This document shows positions 24,952-38,160 of a DNA stretch of 64,000 nt, one piece after another. A program made the translations under genes and the position numbers. Source of the stretch: Scleromitrula shiraiana (taxonomy: Eukaryota; Ascomycota; Leotiomycetes; Helotiales; Sclerotiniaceae); assembly GCA_028455995.1 (NCBI GenBank), contig JABELC010000012.1:558001-622000 (forward strand), read 5' to 3'. The notes under the pieces were generated by a model. That model worked only from the letters and a program-made list of their open reading frames with translations, was not told where the DNA came from and ran no database searches. Every line of letters starts with the position of its first letter. Position 1 is the first letter of the stretch.

Positions 24952-27579
24952 TATTTTGCTTGTATTGAACAAGGCTAATCGTTAAGTAGGGCTTTCCTCT
25001 ATACAATCAATGTAAGGATCTGCCTTCCGCGTCTCTTATACTATGCGTCTATTATGTGAAGGAAGGGGGGAAACAATTAAGCGCTTCACAGCCGCGAAAT
25101 ATATTTGAAGCAGCATGAGAGTAGAAGATAAATTGTGCTTGATGTTGACATGGGGTGTGTTTGAAGAATGGACGACGTTCCATTTACTTTTCGTCTCTTC
25201 TCTTTTTTCTTTGCTATTAATAAATAATTATGAAATGAAATGCTCAAGTAAAGTGAGGCTATCCGGAATATGAATAAGTTGACGATTTGAGCATTAAGCA
25301 TGAAGCACTGATAAGAGGTATTGACGGTTTTGAAATGTTTCAAACATAGATAGAGATGCCAGTGGATATACTCGTTATTATTGTCATCGCTTGATGATAT
25401 TGAGACGAATACCAATATTGTACGGTTGTATCCATGAATAGATTTGTTTATTCATTTAGTAACATCTTGAGTTGAAGAATGTAGAATGAAGATATGGAGG
25501 GGAAAGGATTGCGTTTTGAGTAAAATCTTACCCCAAGTCTACTTAGATCTGATACATTTTTGCCTATCTACCTATCTATTATCCAAGGTAGTAGATATGT
25601 AGGTATTGAAACAGATAGTATCTACTTATCTATGTCTAAGGTAGATAGATACATAGTAGATATCAAGATATGATATTACCGGCATATACTATCTATGCGA
25701 GATGTTCACGTGTCAGCTAGGTTTAGGTGTCAATACTTAGAAAACGGGGACGGAAAGTCCCCAGAAATGATAAAGTACAGGGCTGCGGGGCGGAGAAGTG
25801 GTAGATTATCCTTCGTATGGTTCACATGGTGAATCTTGTATTAGCACAACAATTTGAAGCCATGCACAGGTAGACAACGAGATTTATTGGGAAGACGGGA
25901 TTTGTACTGGATCCAATCCCTCGTACTCGCATACCGGTGTCCAAATCCATACTTTAAGATTATCTTTATGATATGAGATACCCTGTCTTGCGCCCCCACA
26001 CGGAAAGTCAGACAGTTAACAGCCCCCCACCCCCCCGGCGGGCCACAAAAGAAATGGCACACCAAACCAGCCAAAAGTGCAAAAACATATCAAATATATA
26101 CAAAAGTTTCAAATAAATGTTGAAAAATCATTTATTATTTTAATTTTGATTTTTAATAATTTTATATGTTAATAAAGTAATATCTATAGTATACAATGAT
26201 AAAAACTTGATATAAAATATCAAAGATTTGATTTATTATTAAATTTAATTTGAGGTATATAATTGGGGCCGGCGGGCCCCCAACGTGCCCCCTTCATTTA
26301 GCTTATATCTTCAATTTAACACAGCAACTTCAATAATGGGGATAAAAATTTAGATTCGATATACAATCTACTCCAATTGAGATTGCGAGAAGTTTTACAT
26401 TTTTTAATCAATCCCATGTTGTATGGTTGAATTATAATTGATTTCATAAAACAATGGTAATATGTAGATGTATTTCGTGTACGATTTTCTGCTTGAGGTA
26501 CGAGCCTGCTCTATCTAGTATGCTTCAAGTAAGTGGGCGGCGGGGATTTTAGCCAGGTACCCTTATTAGTAGAAAATAGTTAAAAGAGAGTGGATTGACC
26601 AATTAGATATCATTTGATCTTAATTTTCCTGGGTCTAGTCATGCATTTCGTCATAGGCCTATTAGTTTGGAGATTTTTTTTTGTTTGACTTTTTTTCTAC
26701 TCACCTAAGTCATCCATAGAGGTACGGAACGTATCTTGGGTTTCTCTTTGCCTAAAGAACAACACGTGAGTACATTCAAAGCAACTACAAGTAGCACATT
26801 ACAAAGTTTAATATTATTATTATTATTATTCTAGTAATTCCATGGGAATGGTTATACTTTCGTTTTCTCTATCTACCGCCACTGCCATGAGAACCAATTA
26901 ATTAAACAGGGGGTAGGACGGAATGACCGAGTGCGGCGAGGGGCCTATCTTTTAAAGCTTACTCTAGTGGTGCAAGTTGTCAATCCGTTATTCTGTGAGC
27001 CGGATTCACTTCACCAAAAAGACGAGACTGCATCCTTTTCCCCATCCCAATAAACCATCCCAGAAGTTCTCTCTCATATAGTTTCCAACTAATGTATACA
27101 AAAAAAAAATAAGAAATCGATAACAACAAATCAAAATGCATCTTCTGGACTAAATTTACGTAAACGGAAGATGCCCAGGTTATTTAAACATTTCTCCATC
27201 CCACTCCAAGGGTTTTGCGTATAAAGAGTTTTTTCTACTTTTGCCAAGATGATACTATAGATTTACATCATCCATGGTCCTTGATGAAAATACAAGAGTA
27301 TTTGGAAGACCGATATTTTGCTAAACTTTGTCTGGTTATACTTTTTTATGAAATTCACTAGATCCCTTGCAAAGATATAAATTTTCCTTCCCTCCTTCCG
27401 CTTGATAAATGAGTTTTGCTTCTTGGGGATACTTTTTATCTTTTTAAATAAATCAACCATTTTGGATATTATCTTTCTGTTCATATCTATTAAGGACTAT
27501 CTTTTGGATTCACAACAATATCTCCTACTTACCTTGGTACTTACATACGATAACTCCTAATCATCATATACCATCCATT
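24952..27579. other. Gene-free region with AT-rich relic upstream of the permease gene
   Basis: No gene is supported. The segment 26085-26260 is strongly AT-rich (mostly A/T runs) and sits between two GC-rich blocks that both contain GGCGGGCC (26037 and 26268), like a small mutated repeat or transposon relic. Foldback CTACCTATCTA-type sequence occurs at 25565-25675. The last few hundred bases should be the promoter of the permease at 27580. Confidence 0.45.
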
Positions 27580-29381
27580 ATGGCGGCGACAACGAATACG
27601 CCCGGGGGAACGTTCGAGTCGAAACAAACAGGCGTTGATGTTGGTGAGGGAGCCTTGCACAGAAGATCTGTTAATATGGAGGAACTACCTGACGCAGATG
27701 CGCAACTCGCTGCTGAATTTGGATACAAGCCAGTATTTAAGAGAGAGTTTGGATACTTGTCAACGTTCTCCTTCGCTGTCAGTATCAGTGGTCTATTTGC
27801 TACTACCATGACTACTTTCTCATACCCAATTTCTTCCGGAGGCGCTGCTTCTGCGGTATGGTGTTGGCTGATATCTGGTGCTGGCTGTATGTGTATCGCT
27901 GTGAGTACTATCCGAAATATCGTACTCCCGAAATTTATACTGATACCTTAAATAGTTATCAGTAGCTGAGCTGGTCTCCGCATATCCTACATCCGGCGGT
28001 GTATACTTCACGATTTCACGATTATCTCCCCAGGAATGGGTTCCATCTATCAGTTGGGTTACCGGTTGGTTGAATCTACTTGGTCAAGTCGCAGGTGTAG
28101 CTTCTTCACAATATGGCGCTGCACAGATGCTTCTTGCGGCTGTTTCAATCGGAAAGGACTTCAACTACGAAATCACAGCAGATACAACTGTAGGAGTTAT
28201 GGCAGCTTTGATGATCCTCACTGGTCTAGTCAATTCCTTATCAACCTACTGGATGGAGAAGATGACGAAAACATATGTCATTTTCCATATTCTCATTCTC
28301 GTTTCATGCTGTATTGCTCTTTTGGTCAAGACATCAAACAAGCACGATGCAACCTACGTTTTCACCAATGTCGAATCATCTTCTGGCTGGACCCCCGTAG
28401 GATTCAGTTTCTTATTTGGATTTCTTTCTGTTTCGTGGACCATGACAGATTATGATGCTACGGCTCATATTACCGAAGAGTAAGCATTACAACCCTTGTC
28501 TGGTTTGTGTGGGCTGACAATATCATCAGAATTTCTGAGCCAGAAAAGAAAGCTCCTTGGGCTATCTCTATGGCTATGCTTTTCACCTATGTTGCTGGAT
28601 GGATTTTCAACATCGTCTTGTGCTTCTGCATGGGAGATCCATCCGAGATTCTAGAGACAACTATAGGTCAACCCGTCGCTCAACTCTTTTACAACAGTCT
28701 AGGAAAGGCCGGAGGAATTTTCTACACTGTTTGTGGATTCATCATTCTTGAATTTGTTTGCTGGACTGCTATGGTATGTAGGCCCATGTTTGTAATGATT
28801 AACTCATATGCTAATAATCACTATAGCAAGCCCTAGCACGCACAGTATTTGCCTTTTCTCGTGATAAACTTGTGCCATTTTCCAATGTGTGGACAAAAAT
28901 CCTTCCCTTTACTGGAACACCCATCGCAGCTGTCTGGGTTTCCGTCTTCTTGTGCATTGCCATTAACCTCATCGGTCTCGGTTCTTACACAGCCATTTCA
29001 GGTGTTTTCAATGTGTGCGCCATTGCTTTAGATTGGAGTTATTGCATCCCAATCTTTTGCAAACTTCTTTCAACCAAATTTGAGCCTGGTCCATGGAATC
29101 TCGGCAAATTCAGCACGGCCGTAAATGCCTGGGCCTGTATTTGGACACTTTTCGTTACGATCATTTTCATCCTACCAACTGTTCGACCAGTGACAGCTCT
29201 CAACATGAATTACGCAATTGCTTTCTTGGGTTTAATTCTCGTTTTCTCAACAGTCTATTGGTATATTTCCGGCAAGAAATTCTATACCGGTCCTGTTATC
29301 GAGGCGGTAAATAATGACGAGAACCGATCTTCTTCTGAGAGAGAACCTAGACCAGAGAAGGTCATGAGCAACAAATCATGA
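27580..29381 (+). CDS. APC-superfamily amino acid/GABA (or choline) permease
   Basis: join(27580..27900,27956..28479,28530..28773,28827..29381), 547 aa, the usual length for this family. About 12 hydrophobic segments follow a hydrophilic N-tail of roughly 55 residues. Family marks are GYLSTFSFAVSISGLFATT in the first helix, AELVSAYPTSGGVYF and SWTMTDYDATAHITEE; the last is the hallmark of the UGA4/HNM1 branch of eukaryotic amino-acid/choline transporters (PF13520). It would import GABA, choline or related amines across the plasma membrane or into an organelle. The C-tail is Glu/Ser-rich, as in regulated permeases. All introns are phase-consistent. The substrate is inferred from family only. 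Confidence 0.88.
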
Positions 29382-31541
29382 AAGCATGGATGGCGGGTAT
29401 GATTATGGGTATGATTTGTGAGGTGATGATTCATTCATGCAGTGTGATGAGTGCGATAGGAAATCTCATGCCATTGCGACAAGATTGAAGAGGAAAGGGA
29501 ATCGGAGCCATTGCGACAAGGCCGGTCATGGCCATGAAAGGGGAAGGGATCCGGAGCCATTGCGACTTTTTTATTGCATCTTTGAGGTGGAGGACTTTTG
29601 ATTACTTTTTACTTTTTTTTTTTTTTTGAGATACCACCACCTTTTTCCCATTGCGACTTTCCATAGCGCCTATGAATACAATATTTTAAAAGCATATGCG
29701 ACCCAAGAGCAATTTATCCTCTTTACTTTTCTGGGACGGAACAGGACAGATTTGTGAGAAAGTCACAGTTCTGTCCCAACTTGATTTCTTCGTGTGAAAA
29801 CATTTATCTGACTGTCTACCGGCTATCCTCAGCAACTAATTTCAGTGTTGTACGATTGAAATGCTCCATCTATTCCTCCTACCCTTCGGAAATCTTTTAC
29901 TGTACAGTATATGCATGATATACTGTACTCCATTATATTGGTTCGTCTCTTCATTCATCATCATTTAATATCGAGACTTGGAATTCATTCTCACTCTATG
30001 TAATCCAACATTTGGAGCTTTCCCACACAAGACTGGTGACTGACTGATTTTGATTTATTTTAGTGATCTAAACTATCTAATTTGATTTCGATTTTGATAT
30101 CGGGTGATAAATTGCCACCTCGCTCCGCTAATAACCAATTTGTGCCAATGAGTCCCAAAATGAGTTGGTGGACGGAGCTCGCCAAATTGATGCTAACATA
30201 GGGGCTCCACTCTTTTTGCTAGTTTTGCTAGTTTTGCTAGTTTTTTTTACACATACTTTTACGAATCCAGGCGAAAAGTTTGATTAAATGGAGGAAATGT
30301 TGAGAAAATCTTAGCATATGGTTTGAGATTACCTTGTCATAACTTTCAAGTGGTGATGGGAAAAGATCAGTTTAGGTGATCATCGGTGTGATGAATTTGC
30401 GTATAGTGCAGTGTTAAATGGATACCCGTACCTTGGATATCTGCGACTTTGAACCGGAAATTAGACGATGTTCGGTTCGACTTAGGGTGAGACTGGAGTG
30501 GTATAGAACCGGATGGGTTACATTGAAAGGCTTTGGGGGAAGATAGGTCATTATATTTTACGTTATGCCGTTTGCTATTCGGGTTGAGATAGATGCGGGT
30601 TGAGGGTGGTACTGAAATGAAGGAGGAGAATGGTAGAGAAGAGAATGATTCTTGCTTGATTGGCTAGGCGAAATCTTTTCGATTGAATTGATATGATATA
30701 ACCCGGATTGCTATGGTTCTGTTTGAATCTTGATTTCATATCGAACTCGAAATCGAAGTCAGACTATTCGCATCGTTATGAAATAAACCCATTCCAGTCC
30801 TACAGTGCACAGTAAATTGCAGTCAATTGATCCAACGGTATTCGTTGTGAGGTTTAGAATGTCCCGTCTCCCTTTCATGGACTTATATATGGTAATTAGC
30901 CTACGTTACATTATTGATATTACCAGCTGTCACTGTTATTACACCCTATCTGAGATCCGGGTCTCTTATCATACCCGGTAGTATCCCGTAGCTAAAGTTG
31001 AATGAAAATTTGTTAATTAGACTGGAGCTGGTCCCGACTCAGAAGTTAGTTCCACGCACGTACCAAGTAAATCATATTTTCTTTTTTATTTGATGAGTCT
31101 TAAATCCTCTTTTCTTCCCTTTCTTTTTTCTTTTGAATGTATTTTATGAACGATTGATGACAAGACGGAATGACATTGATTTGATACGAAAAGACTTACT
31201 TACGGAATTCATAAATATATCTATGAGAACGATCTGTTTCTATCTTCTGGAGAACTTTTGGACCGAGGCACGTGTTTAGACCGGGACTGGACTGGACTAG
31301 GAAATTTCCTATTGAAAAGGACGGGAATTGGGGAAGGAAAGGGAAGGGAAACGTGGTGGGATCACGAGAGAGCCTGTGATTGATTAATTCGGTAGTTCGT
31401 GATTATTGTGAAGGTCAGGAAAGAGAAGGAAGGAAAAAGTCATCAGAGTCACGGTCAGAGGGGAAGAACGAATCTTGGAATTCAAGGAAAAGAGTGAAAT
31501 TTGAGTTAAGATATCAAAAGACCAAGAGAAAGGAAGAAAAG
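29382..31541. other. Intergenic region between two permease genes
   Basis: No gene in 2.2 kb. The decamer CCATTGCGAC occurs four times just after the stop codon (29471, 29508, 29557, 29648), probably within the 3' untranslated region of the upstream permease. A TTTTGCTAG triplet repeat lies near 30210-30240. The final kilobase should be the promoter of the downstream permease. Confidence 0.5.
29471..29657 (+). repeat. Four copies of CCATTGCGAC downstream of the permease
   Basis: The decamer recurs at 29471, 29508, 29557 and 29648. Two copies share the longer context GGAGCCATTGCGAC. The arrangement looks like a dispersed short repeat in a 3' untranslated region. Function unknown. Confidence 0.75.
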
Positions 31542-33279
31542 ATGGGTTCAGATAAAATCGAAGCAAATCTCCCCACGATAGAGGTAAAGAAGAATTCCTC
31601 TGGGAGTGATGGAGAGGATATCGAGAAGGCCATTCAAGTCGGGAGTGGCCCTGAATTACAAAGACGATTAAAGAGTAGACATCTTCAGATGATTGCTATT
31701 GGTGCGTTTTTGCCTCTATCTAATTATATGGCCAGACTTGGCTATATCCTTGAAAACGGCCGGGGTTCACGTGCTAACATCTATATCAGGAGGAACAATT
31801 GGAACTGGTCTTTTCATAGGATCCGGCTCAGCGATCGCCGAGGGTGGACCAGCCGGTGCTCTCATCGCTTACGCTTTCGTCGGAACTCTCGTCTATAGTG
31901 TCATGATGTCCCTCGGAGAAATGGCAACATACATGCCCATTCCAGGAGCATTTACTGCCTACGCAGCCCGTTTTATCGACCCCTCGCTTGGATTTGCCAT
32001 GGGTTGGATCTATTGGTTTTCATGGGCCATTACCTACGCATTGGAACTCACGGCTACAGGATTAATCATTCAATACTGGGCACCTCAACTCAACATTGGA
32101 ATTTTCATCGGCATTTTCTGGTTCATCATCAGCGCAGTTAATTACCTTCCGGTGTCTTTCTATGGAGAAATCGAATTCTACTTCTCTCTCATCAAGGTAG
32201 TCACTGTTCTCGGATTCCTCATTTTCGGTATCTGCATCGACGCCGGTGCAGGACAACATGGATATCTCGGATTCCACACTTGGGGTAATCCCGGAGCATT
32301 CGCACCCTATTTAATTGATCCCACCAATCCAGCCGCAAAATTCGTCGGTTTTTGGGCTGTTCTCATCCAGGCTGGATTTTCATACCAAGGAACTGAATTA
32401 GTTGGTATCGCAGCAGGCGAGACGGAAAATCCACGCAAGAACGTCCCAGCAGCCATTCGCAAAACTTTTTTCCGAATCCTGTTCTTCTTCATCGGTACCA
32501 TTTTCTTCATCGGTCTTCTGGTCCCCTACGATAATCCTCAACTTCTTTCTGGTGGCTCGGATGCCACGGCATCTCCATTCGTTATTGCTGCCAAATTAGC
32601 CGGAATCAAAGTCCTTCCTGGTCTCATCAATGCCGTTCTTCTCTTCGTCGTTCTCTCCGCTGCAAACTCAAACGTTTATTCTGGATCCCGTGTTCTAGTC
32701 GGTCTTGCAGAATCACACTCGGCGCCGAAATTCTTTCTCACTACATCCAAACGTGGTGTTCCGTATTGGGCCGTTACATTCACGGCAGCCTTTGGTCTCC
32801 TTGCTTTCATGAATGAGAGCACCGGCGGAGGAGTCGCGTTCGAATGGTTGCAGAATATTACCGCCGTTGCAGGTTTCATTACTTGGGCTTGTATTTCGGC
32901 TTGCCATATTGCTTTCATGAGGATTTTGAAATCTCGCGGCATTTCGAGAGATAGTCTTCCTTACAAGGCACTTTGGCAACCCTGGTTCTCGTGGTATGGA
33001 CTTTTGTTCATTATCCTTATTACTTTGACTCAAGGATTTACGGCTTGGGTGCCGGAGTGGAATGTCAAGGAGTTTTTCGTCGCGTATGTTAGTTTGATTC
33101 TCTTTGTTGTTTGTTATCTTGGCCATAAGATTATTATGAAGACGAGTTCTGTAAAGGTCGAAGAGGCGGATATTACTACGGGGAGTGTGGAGTTAGAGAT
33201 GAGTGTGGATGATAGGTGGAGGGAGGCGGAGAGTAGTAAAGAGGGGTTTTGGGGGAGGATCATGGACATTCTTTGTTAG
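31542..33279 (+). CDS. Amino acid permease, YAT family (GAP1/AGP-like)
   Basis: join(31542..31701,31790..33279), 549 aa. The hydrophilic N-tail runs to RRLKSRHLQMIAIGG, then TIGTGLFIGSGSAI, the signature first helix of fungal amino-acid/H+ symporters (PF00324). The intron splits the codon for the Gly before GTIGTG. Other family segments are SLGEMATYMPIPGAFTAYA, SFSWAI-type helix 3 and FSYQGTELVGIAAGETENPRK. About 12 membrane segments are present. The plasma-membrane protein should take up amino acids; specificity is not visible. The N-tail is rich in Lys/Glu/Ser, compatible with ubiquitin-dependent turnover, which is known for the family. It is in the same orientation as the upstream permease, but 2.2 kb of DNA separates them. 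Confidence 0.92.
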
Positions 33280-34227
33280 AGTGATGGCGGGAGTGTTGCG
33301 CTGATGGTGAACGTGAGGTAGGTAAAAGGGAGAAGAAGGAAAATGAAGTTTTGGTATTACGATATCGCTCATGATGTTATGAGGATATTGTTTTAGAACT
33401 CCAGCTCTTCGTTTTACTTTTCTTTTCCTCTTTTATCTTATCCTTCATTTTCCCCATCATATATACCACCGGCTTTTTTCTCAATTTTATTATGTTTGTA
33501 TGTATACCAGATGAGATGGGAAATGTAATGTTTTGGCTGCGCTGAGGGGAGGGGGGAATTGGTGGTGGGAAGGGATGAAAATGGGATTAAGGAAAAGCAG
33601 TGTTCATCTTCTGTAATTAAATAGGTAATTTGAAATCCTATATAGAAAAGATAGATTCAAGACTAGATAGTTAGGTATTAGAAATCCAACTCTTTACGAA
33701 ACAAGATCTCAGCATATTATCTCCTCTATTGTGTTTGTTGAGTTCACGTTATTCAGGACCATTGAGTCTTCGGTATGAATGCCTGGTTTTAAACACAAAT
33801 TATTGGCCCACTGTTTTAATTTTCTGGAGATGTGTAAATCACAAATTTCGACTCAACAGTAATTACTACAACTACTCAATTGATCACTGCGAGTATCTGC
33901 TCTTTCAACCGTCTCCACTGGAATTCAACCGTGTGATTCGGTTTGGTTCTTGGGGTGAAATACATAGGTTGAGCTTAGGACGGTGGGAAACGAAACCAAG
34001 GGTGTTAAGGAACAAAAGGGCGAATAGAGGGAATTGAATATGTTTACCAGATGATCCTAAGGATATATCACAAACAGCAAGTAATGATAATCATAATGTT
34101 TTAAAGAATCTGATCGTTTTCGCTGTAGAGCATACAGCACTGGCAAAACTCAAATATTTCCAAAGCCAGCCTCGAGTTTAAATAAAAGCGTAAATTCATT
34201 TCATTCTAAGGTATCTTCATGTTTTCT
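33280..34227. other. Convergent intergenic region
   Basis: About 0.95 kb between the 3' ends of the permease (+) and the reductase (-). No coding frame is supported. It should hold both terminators. Confidence 0.5.
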
Positions 34228-35629
34228 CTATAGACGAGAACCAACTCCACTCCCCTCTGGCTTAATCTCGACCAATAACTTTCCTATATCAAATGAATTA
34301 GTGAATGCTAACGACCAACTGCAATTCCAAATTCGAGACTTACCAGTGTTAATACCCTTGTATAGATCTATCAATGCCTGCTCAGCGACGTCGATTCCTC
34401 CTTTAATGATGGTTTCTTTGCGTTTTAGCTTTCCTTCTGATAGCCATTTAGACAATTCTTCTCGTGCTTGTGCATATTTGGCAGCGTAATCGAAGACGAT
34501 GAAACCTTGTAGCCTATATGGATGTTAGTTTTGTGATATAGATCATGTAATGGTGAAATATAATGAAGTGCATCTTACTTGATACGCATAGCAATGATCA
34601 TGCTGAAGTTCTGGAAGTAAATTAGCATTTCAAGTTGAAGAAAGTAGAAGGGGAGAAAGTATGACTTACCTCTGGTCCCTCAGGGACGGCAGAGTTGTAT
34701 TGACTGATAGCTGTAAAAAGTCAGAACACATCACCCAAAGAACAATCGTTCTTCAAGCGAACAAAATAGAACTTACCACCACAGATAACAAATCTCGAGT
34801 GGGGCTTCGCCCTGCTCAATGCTAAATTCAATATCTCACCCCCAACATTATCAAAGTACAAATCAATCAAATCCTTCGTACTAGCTCTGAATTTGCTTGC
34901 AAATTCTGCATCCTTGTAGTTCAACGCCTCATCACAGCCCAACTCTTTCAACCATTCAACCTTATCCTCACTGCCTGCAATTCCCAAAACCTTGGCCCCC
35001 TTTAATTTCGCAATCTGGCAAACGACACTACCAGTTGCGCCTGCTGCGCCAGAAACTACCACAAAATCACCCGCCTTTACTTGGCCGACGTCAAGAAGTC
35101 CGAAGTAAGCCGTGAGTCCAGTCAAGCCGAGAACACCAAGTGCATCGGTTACTCTTCCGTTGGCTGGAATATTGACGGGTGTAAGGTCTTTGGCAGGGAG
35201 GATTGCGAGTTCGGTCCACCCGGTTGATCCGTTTACGTAGTCCCCTGGAGAATATTTGCTGGATTTGCTGGCAAGTACTTTGCCTACTGTAGCGCCGCGC
35301 ATGACAGCGCCGATTTGGACGGGTGGTAGATAGGAGCGGGAATCTACGGTGAGAGTTAGTATTGTATCGTACACATGATCACGTGTGGAAGGCGGGGTAG
35401 ATCAATTGCCCCACGATATCATCATTATGATAGCGAGATACATACCTTTAAGCCAACCTCTCATAGCCGGATCTAGCGAGAGATACAAAACCTCAATTAA
35501 GACCTCATCATCTTTTAGATCCTTCTCCTCCAATATGGGATTATCTTTCTTCTCGAATGTCTCTCCTGGGATAATGGATGCTGTGGGACGTTTGGCCAAC
35601 ACGACCGATTTGTATGTAGATTGAGCCAT
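34228..35629 (-). CDS. NADPH-dependent medium-chain double-bond reductase (2-alkenal/leukotriene-B4-dehydrogenase type)
   Basis: complement(join(34228..34283,34344..34513,34579..34610,34670..34710,34777..35343,35446..35629)), 349 aa. Two internal exons are very short (32 and 41 nt), yet all phases match. The N-terminal segment LSLDPAMRGW and the nucleotide-binding motif GAAGATGSVVCQIAKLKGAKVLG, plus YFDNVGGEI, define the zinc-free MDR subfamily that reduces alpha,beta-unsaturated aldehydes and ketones with NADPH (PF16884 and PF00107). No zinc ligands are seen. It is cytosolic and probably involved in detoxification of reactive carbonyls. The start at 35629 (MAQSTYKSVVLAKRP) is preferred because family members begin close to it; an in-frame ATG at 35668 would add 13 residues. 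Confidence 0.87.
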
Positions 35630-35668
35630 GATGTTTCTCGAACGTTCAATCTTTCCTTGTTGATCCAT

Positions 35669-37424
35669 TGTGTATTGAAATGCTGTCTTTGTCTTATATA
35701 TGTTTTTTTTTTCGCGACTCTGCAATGTTCGAGATACGTCCGTTCGTACCCCTTACTATTGACCAAATCTGTATCTCTTTCCGCTTTTAGTTGAAACCGT
35801 TGACGTGATGTGACGTTTAACACCGACGGACCGACTTGAACGGAGGGGAAAGAGAGAATAGAGTCCAGAAATACTTGTACGGACAATGTTGTGTATACAA
35901 ATCCGATACAGTATCGTAATGGATTCGACTCAGCCTTCCTCCGAAGGTAAGGGAAGAAATAACTCAAAAAGATCCACAAAAATAACATGATTTCGTTATG
36001 TTGCCCGACCCTCCGCTCTTTCCTGTCAATCCATAGATAATCACTTAACATAACCCCACCTCTAAAACGAAACAAGTTCAAAATTCCACTCAAACCGAGG
36101 TGATCCCTCCCGAGGTTATCAAGAAAGGTCTAATTGCCCATTTAAGATCTCTTCTCCGGCCCTAAGTAATATGCCGTGCTAGGATTCTCCCGACCATATA
36201 CCTGGATGGATGTATACCCACGGACGGTATACCATCAATCGGGCACAAACCCGAGAATAAGATACAATTTATAAAAGAAGCTGCCTTCTTCCATTATATA
36301 TGCTTAGGCGATACTACAACTATCGCATAGCAATTGATCGAATGGTTACAATGGACGAATGGCATGGAAATTTGGGGGAAAGTCCCGCATGCGGCCGCAA
36401 ATGCGATCAATCGTTAAGGAATGTTTCGAAAAGTTAAGTTGTAACAATTACGGAAGCCCCGGCCGGAGACTAAAATAGTCGGATCTCGGGGCCTTTTTTC
36501 GGATCCATCTATTCTTCAACAATATGATATGTACGGAATTTACGAGCATTATGCGAGATGCAAACAAGATTTATCTACAGTCTCGGGCGAGTTCTTAAAA
36601 AGGAGGAGACCCCGAGGGGAAGACAAGACGCGTCATACGTACCGGACGTACAATACTGATCGTTTACGGAAAGGGGTAAGAAAACCGTGCCTTACCTCGG
36701 GAGCACGTACAATTCCCTGAGTTTTAATTCCTGGAGCAGAAGCTTAAATCCGAAAAATGGGCGAGTGAGAAACACCGGTCAAGAGATTGGAATTGCGTGT
36801 TCATCGCGGGGATATTTCCCCATACAAACGGTGGAGTTGTTTGAGTATTTGCCCCTCATTTAGGACCGAGCTCACCGCCGCTTAGTTCTGCTGAGGTCGG
36901 TCCACTGTTTGGCTCTGTTGCTGTATCGTAAGTATCGGTGTTATCAATATCATGATGATGAATGACCGGCCTTGTATGATCCTCCTCTTAAGGGAATTGT
37001 TCCTTCAGATCGATAGGTTTGATTGGCACTTTTCGCCCTCACCTTTTTGTTGGGATTCAATTAATAGCATTGATACTGCACATGGTACGATATCTCAAAG
37101 TCAGAAACCCAGAAGAGACAAATATTGGCACCCAACAATAGATAAACACACGAAAGAGAAACACATCAGGTCAAGTTGCCCCGTCAGCAGATCATCAAAG
37201 ATATAACGGATTGAATTTTCGTCAGCCCAGGAACTGCGATTTCAAATCAACTATACGGTCCACATGTATCCGGCTCCGTCTCCCATTTGTGTACTCTCTT
37301 CATCCTACAGCAGTTTCTTCAAACGGAAAAGAATATCTCCCAACACAACTCCTTATGCTCAACTTCTTCGCTCATCGAATTTGACTCATACACCCGGGCA
37401 TCCGTCGGATAGTCACAAGAATTT
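35669..37424. other. Upstream region of the reductase and intergenic DNA
   Basis: No coding region is supported in about 1.8 kb. It includes the reductase promoter. Open frames at 36529-36720 and 37264-37512 are short and motif-free. Confidence 0.45.
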
Positions 37425-38160
37425 AGTTTCCCACCCCCTGGAATGTTCCAGAGAAAGTAATATTACTACAACTTCCACTTCCACACAATACATAATAATC
37501 ACGACCGCTTGAGGTTGCGGTTCCAACGACGTTCTGGAAGAGGACATTAGAGATAATCACACCATTTGTAGGATCTCCAGTAGGTCCACCGTTCAAATAA
37601 TCTTGCTGACGTCAATACCATATGTGTCAATGTTAGTTAGTTGAATGTCGCTATATGTGATGTTGGCAACATATCCCGTGGTTCCAGAATTTGTCTTTAT
37701 ACGTGGACCATTATCGGAATTGAGAACCTTGCTGTTTTTGAACTGAGAGGAATTGATCAGCCTGTTGCGTAGGGAAATGCAATGAACTAGTATTCACCGT
37801 GATGTTGGTCACGTTGTTGTTACTCTCCTACAAATCCAATACTTAAACCATGATCCCCTGAACAATACATGCCATCAACTGTGATATTGTTGCCGCTTGT
37901 AATAGCTACACAATCATCTTGGTTGTAGACAGTACTGTCTTGAATAAGTGAATTGGTTGTGGAGCTGATATCGAAACCATCAGAGTTGTGTCCTGCAGCC
38001 AATGAACCACGAGCAGCATTAGGCACATCTCCAGCTGTGTTGTTGAGATAAAAGTTCCTCATCGTCAATTGATCACAGCCAGAGATACTGAAAGATAGAC
38101 AGGCCAATTTCGGATGTAAAGGTTCTCAATGACCAAACCACCTGTTAAATATCACTTGAC
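37425..38160 (-). pseudogene. Decayed endopolygalacturonase (GH28)
   Basis: The minus strand carries clear GH28 signatures: a degenerate NTDGFD written as [24 protein letters not shown] with the catalytic Asp pair, a changed catalytic-His block (SGDHGLSIG where GGHGLSIG is usual), and NGPRIKTNSG with the R-I-K substrate triad. The C-terminal strands end near [13 protein letters not shown]. These pieces lie in at least three frames. Frame breaks follow GLSIGFVGE (near 37830) and occur near 37606. Weaker similarity may extend upstream to about 38870, where SAAPIGPINGSTC could be the old N-terminus, but stop codons interrupt it. Functional relatives are secreted pectin-degrading enzymes; this copy cannot encode one. 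Whether decay is recent is unknown. Confidence 0.78.
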
